A DNA stretch of 40,048 bases from Candidatus Roizmanbacteria bacterium CG_4_9_14_0_2_um_filter_38_17 (GTDB lineage: Bacteria; Patescibacteriota; Microgenomatia; GCA-00278855), in NCBI GenBank assembly GCA_002788855.1, contig PFSB01000011.1, forward strand, positions 1 through 40,048, written 5' to 3'. Shown piece by piece: positions 24,603 through 31,880 of the stretch. The translations under genes and the position numbers were made by a program. The notes under the pieces were generated by a model. The model made no database searches, was not told where the DNA came from, and saw only the letters and a list, made by a program, of their open reading frames with translations. Every line of letters begins with the position of its first letter. The first letter of the stretch is position 1.

Positions 24603-25088
24603 ATGCCAGGAAATGTAAACAGGCCCGCTGGATTCAGTCCTTTCTCACAGGTATCTGGTATCCAAGGAGAAAAAGATGCAGAGGTAGGCCGCAGGTTAGA
24701 GCAAGGACTTGTTGCCGATCCAGCCAAACGCCAACAGCAAATCGGCAATCTTCAGCAACAAAAAGATCAAGACTGGGAGCTAAAGCTTGAACAAATGAAA
24801 GCGGCTGATAAGGAAAAGTCTGAAGCTGAAATATCTACTATATCTGCGTTCATTAAAGAAGTGGCTAATGAAGAACGCGAAAGACACGGGGAGATGAGGC
24901 AACGAGCAACAGAAATAAGAGAAGAAAAGCTCTCCGCTGACGCAAAAAAAGAACAAAGAGAGTCTATTATGGGAGAATTAGCCCAGCCAACTTCCAAACC
25001 CAAACAAGGATTTATGATCAAATTGCTTAAAAAAGGACAAGGAGCAATGGCTGAATCCAAAGGTGCCCAAACAAAAGGCGGAGGCTAA
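24603..25088 (+). CDS. Charged coiled-coil protein of unknown function
   Basis: A 161-aa, Lys/Glu/Gln-rich protein with no signal peptide or membrane helix. Residues about 30-125 look like long helices with coiled-coil character; the ends are Gly/Pro/Ser-rich and probably disordered (C-terminus KGGG). I do not recognise it. A TAAAAT box 6 nt before the ATG suggests its own leaderless transcript, although the gene is 12 bp from the DUF59 gene and 6 bp from cysS. Confidence 0.65.
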   Translation: MPGNVNRPAGFSPFSQVSGIQGEKDAEVGRRLEQGLVADPAKRQQQIGNLQQQKDQDWELKLEQMKAADKEKSEAEISTISAFIKEVANEERERHGEMRQRATEIREEKLSADAKKEQRESIMGELAQPTSKPKQGFMIKLLKKGQGAMAESKGAQTKGGG

Positions 25089-25094
25089 TGAGCG

Positions 25095-26504
25095 ATGAAA
25101 CTATATAACACACTAAGTAGAAAAATTGAGGAATTTGAGCCACTAAACCCACCAAAAGTAGGCCTCTATACTTGCGGACCAACTGTATACGACTATGAAC
25201 ACATCGGACACGGAAGAAAATATGTCAACGATGACATTCTAACTAGAACTCTATCATATTTTAATTATGAAGTTAATCATGTCCAAAACGTAACTGACGT
25301 CGGGCATCTGGTTTCAGACGCGGATGAAGGGGAAGATAAGCTTGAAAAAGGAGCAAAAAAGCACAACAAATCCGTCTATGAAGTCGTTGATTTCTTTACA
25401 AAACATTTCTATAGATCAATGGATATGCTCAATATTAAAAGGCCCAATATAATCGCCAAAGCGACAGAGCATATTCTTGCACAGATTAAGCTAGTCAGTC
25501 AACTTGTAGATAAAAATTATGCATACGATACGCCCGAGGCGGTATATTTTAACGTCACAAAATTCAAAAATTATGGCGCTCTTGATCCTCAACAAATGGA
25601 TGAAAAGAAAACAGCGGTTAGGGAAGAAGTTCAAACAGGTGATCACAAGAAAAATCCTGCAGACTTTGCCCTTTGGTTTAAAAGAGTTGGTAGATTCAAA
25701 GACCATATCATGCACTGGGACAGCCCCTGGGGAGACGGATTTCCGGGATGGCATATCGAGTGCTCAGCTATGAGCATGCAGTACCTTGGGCCAACTCTGG
25801 ATATTCATACTGGTGGAGTAGATCATATAGCCGTTCACCATCCGAACGAAATTGCCCAAAGCGAAGGAGCTACAGGGAGAGAGTTTGTAAAGTACTGGGT
25901 TCATCATGAAATGCTTTTGGTGAATGGTAAAAAAATGAGCAAAAGCCTAGATAATGTCTACAAAATAGAGGACATCATAGAAAAAGGATTTGAACCACTA
26001 GATCTTAGGTATCTTTATCTAACAGCCCACTACCGAAAGCAACAAAATTTCACATGGGAAGCGCTAAAAAGTGTCCGTACTACGCGAATACGCTTAGGGA
26101 AGCTGGTTAGTCAGTGGGATGATCCGAGAGAAAACGGAATAGAAGAACTAGAGACAAAATTCTCTCTTGCAATTTGCAATGATTTAAACATGCCCGAAGC
26201 GCTGGCCGTCCTCTGGGAAACTGTTAATTCAGATTACCCAACTGGAGCAAAGCATGCCAGCGTACTAAAAATGGACAAAGTTTTAGGATTACAACTAGAT
26301 AAAGTTAGCGACGGCCGGCTTAAATTAAAAAACTTACCAGATAAAATTCAGAAATTAGTACAAAAAAGACAGGAATATCGCAAACAAAAGGAATGGAAAC
26401 AGGCAGATATTCTCCGCGGGGAGATAAATGAACATGGCTATGAAGTGGAAGATATGGGCGCTAGCAGCGCTGTTTATGCTAAAGACAGATCTGTTAACAA
26501 GTAA
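25095..26504 (+). CDS. cysS: Cysteinyl-tRNA synthetase
   Basis: A 469-aa class I synthetase. Zinc/ATP site TCGPTVYDYEHIGHGR (about 26-41, with HIGH), GWHIECSAMSMQYLG, HTGGVDHIAVHHPNEIAQSE and KMSKSLDN are all intact. The C-terminal helical domain ends in the usual RxEYRKQKEWKQADILRGEINEHGYEVED segment. Its tRNA-Cys gene is at 2585-2656. A terminator lies about 105 bp downstream of the stop. Confidence 0.97.
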   Translation: MKLYNTLSRKIEEFEPLNPPKVGLYTCGPTVYDYEHIGHGRKYVNDDILTRTLSYFNYEVNHVQNVTDVGHLVSDADEGEDKLEKGAKKHNKSVYEVVDFFTKHFYRSMDMLNIKRPNIIAKATEHILAQIKLVSQLVDKNYAYDTPEAVYFNVTKFKNYGALDPQQMDEKKTAVREEVQTGDHKKNPADFALWFKRVGRFKDHIMHWDSPWGDGFPGWHIECSAMSMQYLGPTLDIHTGGVDHIAVHHPNEIAQSEGATGREFVKYWVHHEMLLVNGKKMSKSLDNVYKIEDIIEKGFEPLDLRYLYLTAHYRKQQNFTWEALKSVRTTRIRLGKLVSQWDDPRENGIEELETKFSLAICNDLNMPEALAVLWETVNSDYPTGAKHASVLKMDKVLGLQLDKVSDGRLKLKNLPDKIQKLVQKRQEYRKQKEWKQADILRGEINEHGYEVEDMGASSAVYAKDRSVNK

Positions 26505-26543
26505 AAGACATACTTCGTACGCATCCAGTTTTCCTATAGGTTA

Positions 26544-26572
26544 TTGACCCACCTATACCCCCATGCTATATT
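26544..26572 (+). promoter_or_regulatory. Consensus promoter (TTGACC-17 bp-TATATT)
   Basis: -35 TTGACC at 26544-26549, 17-bp spacer, -10 TATATT at 26567-26572; start predicted near 26579. It points at the terminator at 26610-26633, so the product would be about 55 nt unless the terminator is bypassed. Confidence 0.65.
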
Positions 26573-26609
26573 CACACCATCTTTATGTTACAGATACAAG
26601 CAATCCAAT

Positions 26610-26633
26610 AACTCCGCAACGCCGGGGTTTTTT
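26610..26633 (+). terminator. Rho-independent terminator
   Basis: AACTCCG (26610-26616) pairs with CGGGGTT (26623-26629), 7 bp with one G-T pair, loop CAACGC, then a run of six T. It ends cysS transcripts and would also attenuate the promoter at 26544. Confidence 0.75.
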
Positions 26634-26647
26634 AATGCTTGATTATT

Positions 26648-27328
26648 ATGAGACATCTAATAATTAACGGAGACGATCTAGGATTATGCAACGGTGTAAA
26701 CCGTGCTATCTTTGCCCTTCACGAACTAGGAATGCTCACAAGCGCTTCCCTTATAGTAAGCGGAGAGAGAACAATAGAAGCCATTGAAACAGTAAAAAAT
26801 AAGTATCCAAATATTTCACTTGGACTTCATCTTAGATTTGGTGAACCGCCTTTTAAGATAGATCGTCTTGTAGAGGAGATGAATAATCAATGGAAGAAGT
26901 TCTATCAACTTGTTGGAAAATCTCCAACCCATGTAGACATTCATCGCTATCCCAGCATCGCGCTGCAGATCTCCAGATTTTTGCCAGAACGAGTTCCTAT
27001 GAGAAACGTTGGCTCAATTCACTATATAGATAAATTTAATGGCAATAACGGGGAAGATGGAGTAACCCCTGCTAATCTTATTAAAATATTAAAGCGTATT
27101 AAAAAGGGAATATATGAGCTATCTTGTCAGCCAAGTTACGAACCTATCGAAGAGAATGGGGATATAGAAGAATGTGGCGACTGTCGCCAGCTACAGCTCA
27201 AGACTCTCTTTGATGAGCGGGTTCGTATGATCATGGAAATGCGGGACATTAGCTTGATCTCATATAAAGATGTTCTTACAAATGACATCTTTCGTGTACA
27301 CACCTTAGAGCGCCACTACGTCGGCTAA
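26648..27328 (+). CDS. YdjC/ChbG-like carbohydrate deacetylase
   Basis: A 226-aa member of the YdjC (PF04794) family, which removes acetyl groups from chito-oligosaccharides or related sugars. Seen: the metal motif NGDDLGLCNGVNRAI near the N-terminus, SASLIVSG, the second metal His in LGLHLRFGEPP, and THVDIHRYP, a conserved D-x-H. Some length is missing relative to E. coli ChbG (about 250). ATG at 26648 is preferred over an in-frame TTG 9 bp upstream. It stands behind a promoter-terminator pair, so expression may depend on read-through. Confidence 0.8.
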   Translation: MRHLIINGDDLGLCNGVNRAIFALHELGMLTSASLIVSGERTIEAIETVKNKYPNISLGLHLRFGEPPFKIDRLVEEMNNQWKKFYQLVGKSPTHVDIHRYPSIALQISRFLPERVPMRNVGSIHYIDKFNGNNGEDGVTPANLIKILKRIKKGIYELSCQPSYEPIEENGDIEECGDCRQLQLKTLFDERVRMIMEMRDISLISYKDVLTNDIFRVHTLERHYVG

Positions 27329-27371
27329 CCCCAATTTGACAATATAAAGAGCTAGAGCTAAAATACGCTCT

Positions 27372-27692
27372 ATGCATGAATATAATCATTCTTGCCAATA
27401 TAGGGAAGACCAAGTGTCAGAACCTGGAAGAAAAATATCAGATTTTATAAACCCTTACCAATCTAGGAAATTCCCAGAACAACCTGGAAAGACATTTTCT
27501 ACTCCCAAAGGTCCAAGTATGTCCGAGGCTCAACAAAACCCATACTGCTTTGCAACAAATGAATTAGCCCCAGTGCTTTGCAATATTGACAGCCCCTTTT
27601 GCCCGATAGCGTTTTTTGAATCCAATATTTATAGTTTACAGGAAGCAAAAGATATACTTGAGGAAATTACTTCTTCTTCCTCGTCTTTATAA
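27372..27692 (+). CDS. Hypothetical protein, 106 aa
   Basis: Not recognised. Soluble, Pro/Ser/Gln-rich, probably partly disordered in residues 1-55, with four Cys (C9, and a cluster around 59-77) and a short acidic helix near the end followed by a Ser run. A TAAAAT box 7 nt before the ATG matches the leaderless promoters nearby, which supports a real gene. No homologue can be named. Confidence 0.5.
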   Translation: MHEYNHSCQYREDQVSEPGRKISDFINPYQSRKFPEQPGKTFSTPKGPSMSEAQQNPYCFATNELAPVLCNIDSPFCPIAFFESNIYSLQEAKDILEEITSSSSSL

Positions 27693-27694
27693 CC

Positions 27695-27747
27695 GTAGGG
27701 ATGGGGTTTAGATATGAGGCAAGCCTAAATCCAATATAAGACCCTAC
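27695..27747 (+). other. Nested hairpin between two small genes
   Basis: Outer stem GTAGGG/CCCTAC (27695-27700, 27742-27747) and inner stem GGGTTTAG/CTAAATCC (27704-27711, 27725-27732), one G-U pair. The right arm overlaps the -10 of the next gene. It could end the upstream transcript or be an RNA element. Confidence 0.5.
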
Positions 27748-27750
27748 AAT
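27745..27750 (+). promoter_or_regulatory. -10 box TACAAT of the 85-aa membrane protein
   Basis: Ends 6 nt before the ATG at 27757 and overlaps the right arm of the hairpin 27695-27747. Confidence 0.45.
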
Positions 27751-27756
27751 AATATT

Positions 27757-28014
27757 ATGACAAACAAAAACACACTTTCCAAAATCATACCAATCGTATT
27801 TATAGTGCTCCTTGCTGGACTTTCTGTTTTGTGGATTAAATATCAAAATACTATGAAAGAACTTGAAACAATAACTAAATCATTGCTTATTAAGAAATCT
27901 GAAAACGTAAAACTTAAAAGCGATATAAATGCAACGAAATATTGTCTTTCGTTAATAGAAAGTGGCTCAACAGATTTTACTGTTGAACGATGCAAACTAA
28001 TGCTTGGAGAGTAA
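27757..28014 (+). CDS. Small single-pass membrane protein, 85 aa
   Basis: Not recognised. One transmembrane helix at about residues 10-27 (IIPIVFIVLLAGLSVLWI), then a predicted helical stretch rich in Lys/Glu/Leu (28-60) that could form a coiled coil, and two Cys (C62, C78). The N-terminus is likely inside (Lys-rich). TACAAT box 6 nt before ATG. It lies between another orphan gene and a mobile-element remnant. Confidence 0.55.
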   Translation: MTNKNTLSKIIPIVFIVLLAGLSVLWIKYQNTMKELETITKSLLIKKSENVKLKSDINATKYCLSLIESGSTDFTVERCKLMLGE

Positions 28015-28085
28015 ACCCTAACAGATAACTCCAAACCATTACTTAGAATTTTTTAGACTCAGACCCTTAAGAACCCCCTTTTCTT

Positions 28086-28235
28086 CCTATCATGCTTCTT
28101 CATTTTATGGGGTTAAAATCATCTGTCAAAAGGTGTGTCTTTGATCCTTTTTTTCTCCGTTTCACTTCGTTAAAAACTTTTGACAGAACACTTTCGTTTG
28201 ATTTTCACCCCATGCCACTTTTTTTGCATGATAGG
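28086..28235. repeat. MITE-like 150-bp inverted repeat
   Basis: Ends CCTATCATGC/GCATGATAGG are perfect 10-bp inverted repeats. Inside, CTGTCAAAAG (28123-28132) pairs with CTTTTGACAG (28177-28186), and ATGGGGT-AAAATCA with its complement around 28199-28213. The arms are interrupted by non-matching stretches. It lies 68 bp before the broken transposase; no coding role is evident. Confidence 0.65.
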
Positions 28236-28303
28236 AATAAAAATCTACTGCAGATTATTAATTTAGAGTCTTGCCCAGTTAACGTAGTGTAAAATATCAA
28301 AGA

Positions 28304-29010
28304 ATGACGTTAATTAGGGCAAAAAGGAGCTTTATTAAACGGATTAAAATTTCTGATCAAAAACTAAGGCTTATAGTCAAGTGTTTTTGTGTTGATTGCA
28401 CAGCATTTCAATCGTCAAAAATAGTGGGAGTAAACAGAAAAACTGTTGATAGGTATTTTAACTTTTTGCGAAAAATAGTCATCTCCTCCGCAGTTTTAGA
28501 AAGAAAAGAGAGTAAAATCTCAAACGGAATTGAGGTTGATGAAAGTTATTTTGGAGCAAAACGTGTCAGAGGTAAAAGAAGAAGGGGAGCTGGTAGAAAG
28601 ATTATTGTTTTAGGTCTTCTGAAAAGACAGGGAAAGGTTTTTACAAGCATCATCCCACGGGTGCCGATATTTATACTGACGGCTGGAGTAGCTATGACGC
28701 TTTGGTAGTTTATGGTTACAATCACAAAAAAGTTAAACATGAAGACGATGAATTTGCAAAAGAAGACGGGACTCACATTAACGGGATTGAGTCTTTCTGG
28801 AGTTTTACAAAAAGAAGATTATCAAAATTTAATGGAATACCAAAAAGTCTATTCTCAATTTATCTACTAGAATCAGAATGGCGTTTTAACCACAGAGGTG
28901 ATACCATGATTATGGTGAAAAAACTAATTAAAAATTGTCGACTAACAGAACCTTATAGGTTGGAAAAACTAATCGCTTATCTGGGCAAGACCCTAATTTA
29001 TTCCCCTTAA
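28304..29010 (+). pseudogene. IS1595/IS1016-type DDE transposase, broken by a frameshifting deletion
   Basis: The first frame (28304-28708) gives GVNRKTVDRYFNFLR, then EVDESYFGAKRVRGKRRRGAG and VLGLLKRQGKVFTSIIP, the N-half and first catalytic Asp of the ISXO2/IS1016 DDE domain. Sequence then continues in another frame (to 29010): ADIYTDGWSSYDAL, HINGIESFWSFTKRRLSKFNG and LLESEWRFNHRG, the second Asp and the NGIE-type Glu region. Family members have about 15 more residues between IIP and the xYTDGW motif, so a deletion near 28650-28660 removed them and shifted the frame. It cannot make an active enzyme. No clear terminal inverted repeats flank it. Confidence 0.85.
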
Positions 29011-29024
29011 AGGAGGTGAAAATT

Positions 29025-29213
29025 ATGAAATTGTTAACAAAGGTGTTCTTTGGATTTGTATCGATATTTGGTGATTACAATGACGAGTGGGGATACTTTT
29101 CTCTTAATGAGCTGAAAACTTATGTTGGTAAGTTTGGACTAGGGATAGAAAGAGATCTGCACTTTGAGAAACAAAGAATGAGCAAAGTAATGCCAAGTGC
29201 GATACTGGAGTAG
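29025..29213 (+). CDS. Small DUF2958-like protein, 62 aa
   Basis: A 62-aa protein with the core EWGYFSLNELKTYVGKFGLGIERDLHFE, which strongly resembles the end of DUF2958 proteins (GYFSLxELxxxxGxxGLxxERDLxFxP) found on plasmids and mobile elements. The usual N-terminal half (about 40-50 residues) is missing, replaced by a short hydrophobic start. AGGAGGTGA (29011-29019) stands 5 nt before the ATG, so it is very probably translated. It directly follows the transposase remnant and is followed by a strong hairpin. Function unknown. Confidence 0.65.
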   Translation: MKLLTKVFFGFVSIFGDYNDEWGYFSLNELKTYVGKFGLGIERDLHFEKQRMSKVMPSAILE

Positions 29214-29222
29214 GTTAAAATT

Positions 29223-29262
29223 AATCCGTGGGTAGCGAAAGTTACCTGCGGATTGTTTATTT
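29223..29262 (+). terminator. Strong GAAA-loop hairpin terminator
   Basis: AATCCG/CGGATT plus GGTAGC/GTTACC closed by a GAAA tetraloop (29223-29254), followed by a T-rich tail. It lies 9 bp after the DUF2958-like stop. Confidence 0.7.
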
Positions 29263-29451
29263 CTTCCTTAGTATAAAGAACCAAACAGCTTGAGCAATAA
29301 GTAGTAAAGCAAGTATGCTGATTACAACAATCACCCATGGAGAAGTAAATGGGCTTTTTGATTCAATTTGTACTGTAAAGCTAAATTCTTCAACTTCTCC
29401 ATTAAGTGTTACTGCCTGTTCTCCAACTTGACCTTTGTAATCAATAACTAC
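29257..29451 (-). pseudogene. C-terminal fragment of an anchored surface protein
   Basis: An open frame of 64 codons with no start codon. It reads a beta-rich stretch (DYKGQVGEQAVTLNGEVEEF), then a C-terminal membrane helix (WVIVVISILALLLIAQAVWFFIL) and RKK, as at the end of many cell-surface proteins with extracellular Ig/CARDB-like domains. In-frame TAA lies in the palindrome at 29454-29480, so the gene seems cut exactly there. Confidence 0.65.
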
Positions 29452-29453
29452 TT

Positions 29454-29480
29454 AATATTTAAGGACCGTCCTTAAATATT
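29454..29480. repeat. REP-like palindrome (AAGGN5CCTT family), longest copy
   Basis: Arms AATATTTAAGGAC/GTCCTTAAATATT, 13 bp and perfect, around a single C. It borders the truncated membrane-protein fragment. Confidence 0.9.
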
Positions 29481-29515
29481 GCACTCATATCAATACCAAT
29501 TATTGCATCATCCTG

Positions 29516-29521
29516 TATAAT
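29516..29521 (+). promoter_or_regulatory. -10 box of the ZIP transporter (TATAAT)
   Basis: Consensus -10 ending 6 nt before a GTG start at 29528; predicted leaderless. Confidence 0.6.
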
Positions 29522-29527
29522 AGATTT

Positions 29528-30331
29528 GTGAACAACATTACTCAACTTTTCCTCTTATCAACCTTAGGAAGTGTAGTCGCCCTAGTTGGGGGAGTTATCT
29601 TTCTATACAACAAAAAATGGTCCCAAGCTCTCGAAAAACATTCAATCCCATTTGCCGCTGGCGTACTCATCACAGTTGCTCTTGTTGGACTGCTGCCAGA
29701 GGCTGTGGAGCTAGTTAATGAGCATGCTTATACCATTGTGCTACTTACGTTCCTAGCCACATATGTTTTCGAGCACATCTTTTTTGATCTACATCACCAT
29801 CACGAAGAAAGCAGCCATCACCATCAGCACCACAAATCATCAGTTCCTTTAGTTATTATTGGTGACACTATTCACAATTTTATAGACGGAATAACTATTG
29901 GTGTAAGCTTTTTACTCGCACCAGGGCTAGGACTCATAACTGCCATTTCAACTTTTTTACATGAAGTTCCCCATGAAGTTGGGGACTTTGGAATACTGTT
30001 AAAAGCTGGTTGGCACCGCAAAAATATAATTATAGTTAATCTAATTTCTGCATCGGTCACGATCATTGGAGCATTTTTAGTGTTTTATCTTAATGTAGGG
30101 GATTCCATCGTAGGAACTATGTTAGCTGTTGCTGCTGGTATTTTTCTTTATCTTGGAGCAAGCGATTTTTTGCCATCCATAGAGAAAGAATCCAGTTCAA
30201 AGATGCAGGCCATTTTCCCACTCCTCTTGGGAGCCATTATAATGATGGCAGCCCTCCTTCTCATACCTCACTCACAGCCCAGTGGGCCACAAGAATTCGA
30301 CTCCTTCGCCAATCTCTACAGCAATAAATAA
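29528..30331 (+). CDS. ZIP-family divalent metal transporter
   Basis: A 267-aa inner-membrane importer of Zn, Fe or Mn (ZupT/ZIP). About seven to eight hydrophobic helices. The cytoplasmic loop is very His-rich (residues 89-102: HHHHEESSHHHQHH). The metal pathway motifs HNFIDG (116-121) and HEVPHE (145-150) in helices IV and V are intact. GTG start behind a TATAAT box. Metal specificity cannot be told. It lies 2.3 kb from a copper-resistance locus but in another unit. Confidence 0.9.
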   Translation: MNNITQLFLLSTLGSVVALVGGVIFLYNKKWSQALEKHSIPFAAGVLITVALVGLLPEAVELVNEHAYTIVLLTFLATYVFEHIFFDLHHHHEESSHHHQHHKSSVPLVIIGDTIHNFIDGITIGVSFLLAPGLGLITAISTFLHEVPHEVGDFGILLKAGWHRKNIIIVNLISASVTIIGAFLVFYLNVGDSIVGTMLAVAAGIFLYLGASDFLPSIEKESSSKMQAIFPLLLGAIIMMAALLLIPHSQPSGPQEFDSFANLYSNK

Positions 30332-30392
30332 AAATTTTGACTTTAAAGACCAAAGACGTATAATCAAGCCAAATGTTAGGAGGTGATATGTT

Positions 30393-30614
30393 ATGTGTGA
30401 TATTTTAAATGATGCTAAATGGCTAGCAAAACAAATGGGATTGCCTAAGACCGAGGTTAAATGTGCGTTTGTTGATGTGTGTGAACCAGCAGATGGTGTA
30501 TGCTACATGGGATTTGATCTATCAGAAGCTGACCTTGCTGCAAGCGGAACAGAGCAGGTAGCAAGTTTTTACAATAGCCTACAAGCAACAGTTCAGATAC
30601 AAGCAGCTCGGTAA
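30393..30614 (+). CDS. Hypothetical protein, 73 aa
   Basis: Not recognised. It has four Cys (C2, C24, C30, C37), two of them in CAFVDVCEPADGVCYM, which might hold a metal or a disulfide, then an Asp/Glu/Ala-rich helical tail. AGGAGGTGA (30378-30386) is 6 nt before the ATG, giving good support for translation. Followed at once by a duplicated hairpin repeat. Confidence 0.6.
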   Translation: MCDILNDAKWLAKQMGLPKTEVKCAFVDVCEPADGVCYMGFDLSEADLAASGTEQVASFYNSLQATVQIQAAR

Positions 30615-30617
30615 GGG

Positions 30618-30667
30618 TACAACCCACAACCCACTCCTGGAGTGGGTGTGAGCGCACACTTAAGGAT
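30618..30667 (+). repeat. Duplicated hairpin block, copy 1
   Basis: A 50-nt block repeated at 31457-31506 with one difference. Core hairpin ACCCACTC/GAGTGGGT with loop CTG, then GAGCGCACACTTAAGG. The tail resembles the GCGCAGAGCTTAA tail of the repeats around proS. Confidence 0.9.
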
Positions 30668-30669
30668 AC

Positions 30670-30686
30670 GAAAGGCTGGACCTTTC
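30670..30686. repeat. REP-like palindrome with CTGGA loop
   Basis: GAAAGG/CCTTTC around CTGGA. The same loop and core are found at 39767-39791 with different outer arms. Confidence 0.75.
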
Positions 30687-30699
30687 ATAAATACACATT

Positions 30700-30730
30700 A
30701 GAGATGTATAATAACCAAGAGATGTATAAT
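30700..30730 (+). promoter_or_regulatory. Tandem -10 boxes for the 59-aa gene
   Basis: AGAGATGTATAATA occurs twice, 18 bp apart; TATAAT at 30707-30712 and 30725-30730. The second box would start RNA just before the Shine-Dalgarno at 30739. Confidence 0.5.
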
Positions 30731-30754
30731 ACATCCTAGAGGAGGTGAGAACAT

Positions 30755-30934
30755 ATGTTACAAGAAGGAGATAAAACATTACCACTAAATGTTCTAGCAC
30801 AGGCAGAAGTTCAAGCCTATGAAGCAGCTAGACCTGATGGAAGTCCAATAATAACGACGGCTATAATTAGGGACATTGAACTACAAATACACAATACAGC
30901 TCAAGCAATTCCCGTACTAGGCGAAAGCGCATAA
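30755..30934 (+). CDS. Hypothetical small protein, 59 aa
   Basis: A short gene with GAGGAGGTGA (30739-30748) 6 nt before its ATG and two tandem TATAAT boxes upstream, so expression is well supported. The sequence starts MLQEGDKTLPLNVLAQAEV, has EAARPDGSPIITTAIIRDIELQI and ends PVLGESA; no membrane helix, no Cys. Not recognised. Followed by a CCAACCC/GGGTTGG hairpin (30941-30957). Its SD-led design matches the neighbouring 73-aa gene, but the proteins are not similar. Confidence 0.6.
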   Translation: MLQEGDKTLPLNVLAQAEVQAYEAARPDGSPIITTAIIRDIELQIHNTAQAIPVLGESA

Positions 30935-30940
30935 CCAACT

Positions 30941-30957
30941 CCAACCCTCGGGGTTGG
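30941..30957 (+). other. Terminator-like hairpin CCAACCC/GGGTTGG
   Basis: A 7-bp perfect stem with loop TCG, 6 nt after the stop of the 59-aa gene. No T-run, but the core CAACC...GGTTG plus CTAAGTTAA tail echoes the repeats beside proS. Confidence 0.5.
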
Positions 30958-30972
30958 ACTAAGTTAATGTGA

Positions 30973-30978
30973 TATAAT
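30973..30978 (+). promoter_or_regulatory. Extended -10 of the DUF5680 gene (TGATATAAT)
   Basis: Perfect -10 ending 6 nt before the ATG at 30985. Confidence 0.6.
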
Positions 30979-30984
30979 CCCAGT

Positions 30985-31449
30985 ATGGACAAACAGTTAT
31001 TCCAGTTTATCAAAAGAGCTGCGAAGGCTACCTATGCTGGGGGAGGGAAGTATGAGGAGAATCCAGAGCGACCTGGATTTAATGAGTTAGTCTTTGCAGA
31101 AGGAGAATTTTCATATCGAGATAGTTATACAGGTTTTATCCGTTCCCGTGGAATGGAAGTGGTCCGCCAAAATAATAAACCCCTTTGGTCTTCTTTGTAT
31201 GGCGGGGGAATGGTCGAGGGAAAAGAGGAACTAGCTAGCCAAACATTTGGTTTCCTCAAAAAAGCCATATCTGAGGCTGAAGAAGAATTTTTATCTTTCA
31301 GGGGTCCACACAATTTTAAAGATAACGACTGGGAATATAAGTATACTCAAGAGGGGGACGTAAATGAATTTCATGGATATGAAGAAATATACTATAAACA
31401 AGATCTTGTCTTCTTCCACCGCATCATCGGAGGAATAATCAGGCGGTGA
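30985..31449 (+). CDS. DUF5680-domain protein
   Basis: A 154-aa soluble protein matching the DUF5680 pattern: KRAAKATYAGGG near the N-terminus, RPGFNELVFAEGEFSYRDSYTGF (about 29-51), WSSLYGGG, FRGPHNFKDNDWEYKYTQEGDVNEFHGYEEIYYK toward the end. The family is common, of unknown function, and often occurs in small accessory genes. The predicted mRNA is leaderless. A near-identical hairpin block stands behind this gene and behind the 73-aa gene. Confidence 0.8.
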   Translation: MDKQLFQFIKRAAKATYAGGGKYEENPERPGFNELVFAEGEFSYRDSYTGFIRSRGMEVVRQNNKPLWSSLYGGGMVEGKEELASQTFGFLKKAISEAEEEFLSFRGPHNFKDNDWEYKYTQEGDVNEFHGYEEIYYKQDLVFFHRIIGGIIRR

Positions 31450-31456
31450 TATGTTA

Positions 31457-31506
31457 TACAACCCACAACCCACTCCTGGAGTGGGTTTGAGCGCACACTT
31501 AAGGAT
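31457..31506 (+). repeat. Duplicated hairpin block, copy 2
   Basis: One base differs from 30618-30667 (T for G after the hairpin). A further hairpin-like segment, CCAACCCTCGTCGGGGTTAG, follows at about 31512. Confidence 0.9.
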
Positions 31507-31614
31507 TAACTCCAACCCTCGTCGGGGTTAGAGTAGGCTTGGACTGGTGGGCTAACTGCATAATTAGCTAATGACAACTGAGAGACTTGTATTATGGTGG
31601 AGGAATTAACATGC

Positions 31615-31620
31615 TATACT
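31615..31620 (+). promoter_or_regulatory. Extended -10 of the 76-aa coiled-coil gene (TGCTATACT)
   Basis: Ends 7 nt before the ATG at 31628. Confidence 0.55.
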
Positions 31621-31627
31621 AAAAAAT

Positions 31628-31858
31628 ATGAGTGATACTGACCAAATGCTTAGAGCAATAATTAATGAACAATCGGATCTAAAACAGGAGCTGTTGAAGA
31701 AAATTGAAGAAGTTGATATAAAACTTGGAGGAGTTGAGGAAAGACTTGGTAAAAAGATAGATAAGGTGGAAGGGAAAGTTTTAGTTAATACTAAAAGACT
31801 AGACAAAATAGGATCCCAGCTTGCCTACCTTGAGGATGACACGCCAACCAATATATGA
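31628..31858 (+). CDS. Small coiled-coil protein, 76 aa
   Basis: Not recognised by name. Residues about 5-65 form a continuous amphipathic helix with heptad-like Leu/Ile/Val spacing (IINEQSDLKQELLKKIEEVDIKL and VEERLGKKIDKVEGKVL), as in many short coiled-coil proteins of CPR genomes. No membrane helix. The 22-bp gap to the cupredoxin gene could mean joint transcription. Confidence 0.6.
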   Translation: MSDTDQMLRAIINEQSDLKQELLKKIEEVDIKLGGVEERLGKKIDKVEGKVLVNTKRLDKIGSQLAYLEDDTPTNI

Positions 31859-31880
31859 TATTAGTCTGGAGGTGATATTT

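Noticed and set aside
28092-28292. 66-codon plus-strand frame
   Set aside because: It lies across the inverted-repeat element; codons follow the repeat arms, with no ribosome binding site.
28650-28710. Programmed frameshift in the transposase
   Set aside because: No slippery run at the shift, and about 15 conserved residues are missing, so a deletion is the simpler explanation.
31611-31622. GGAGG followed by ATG CTA TAC TAA
   Set aside because: A three-codon frame; the same bases form the -10 of the next gene.
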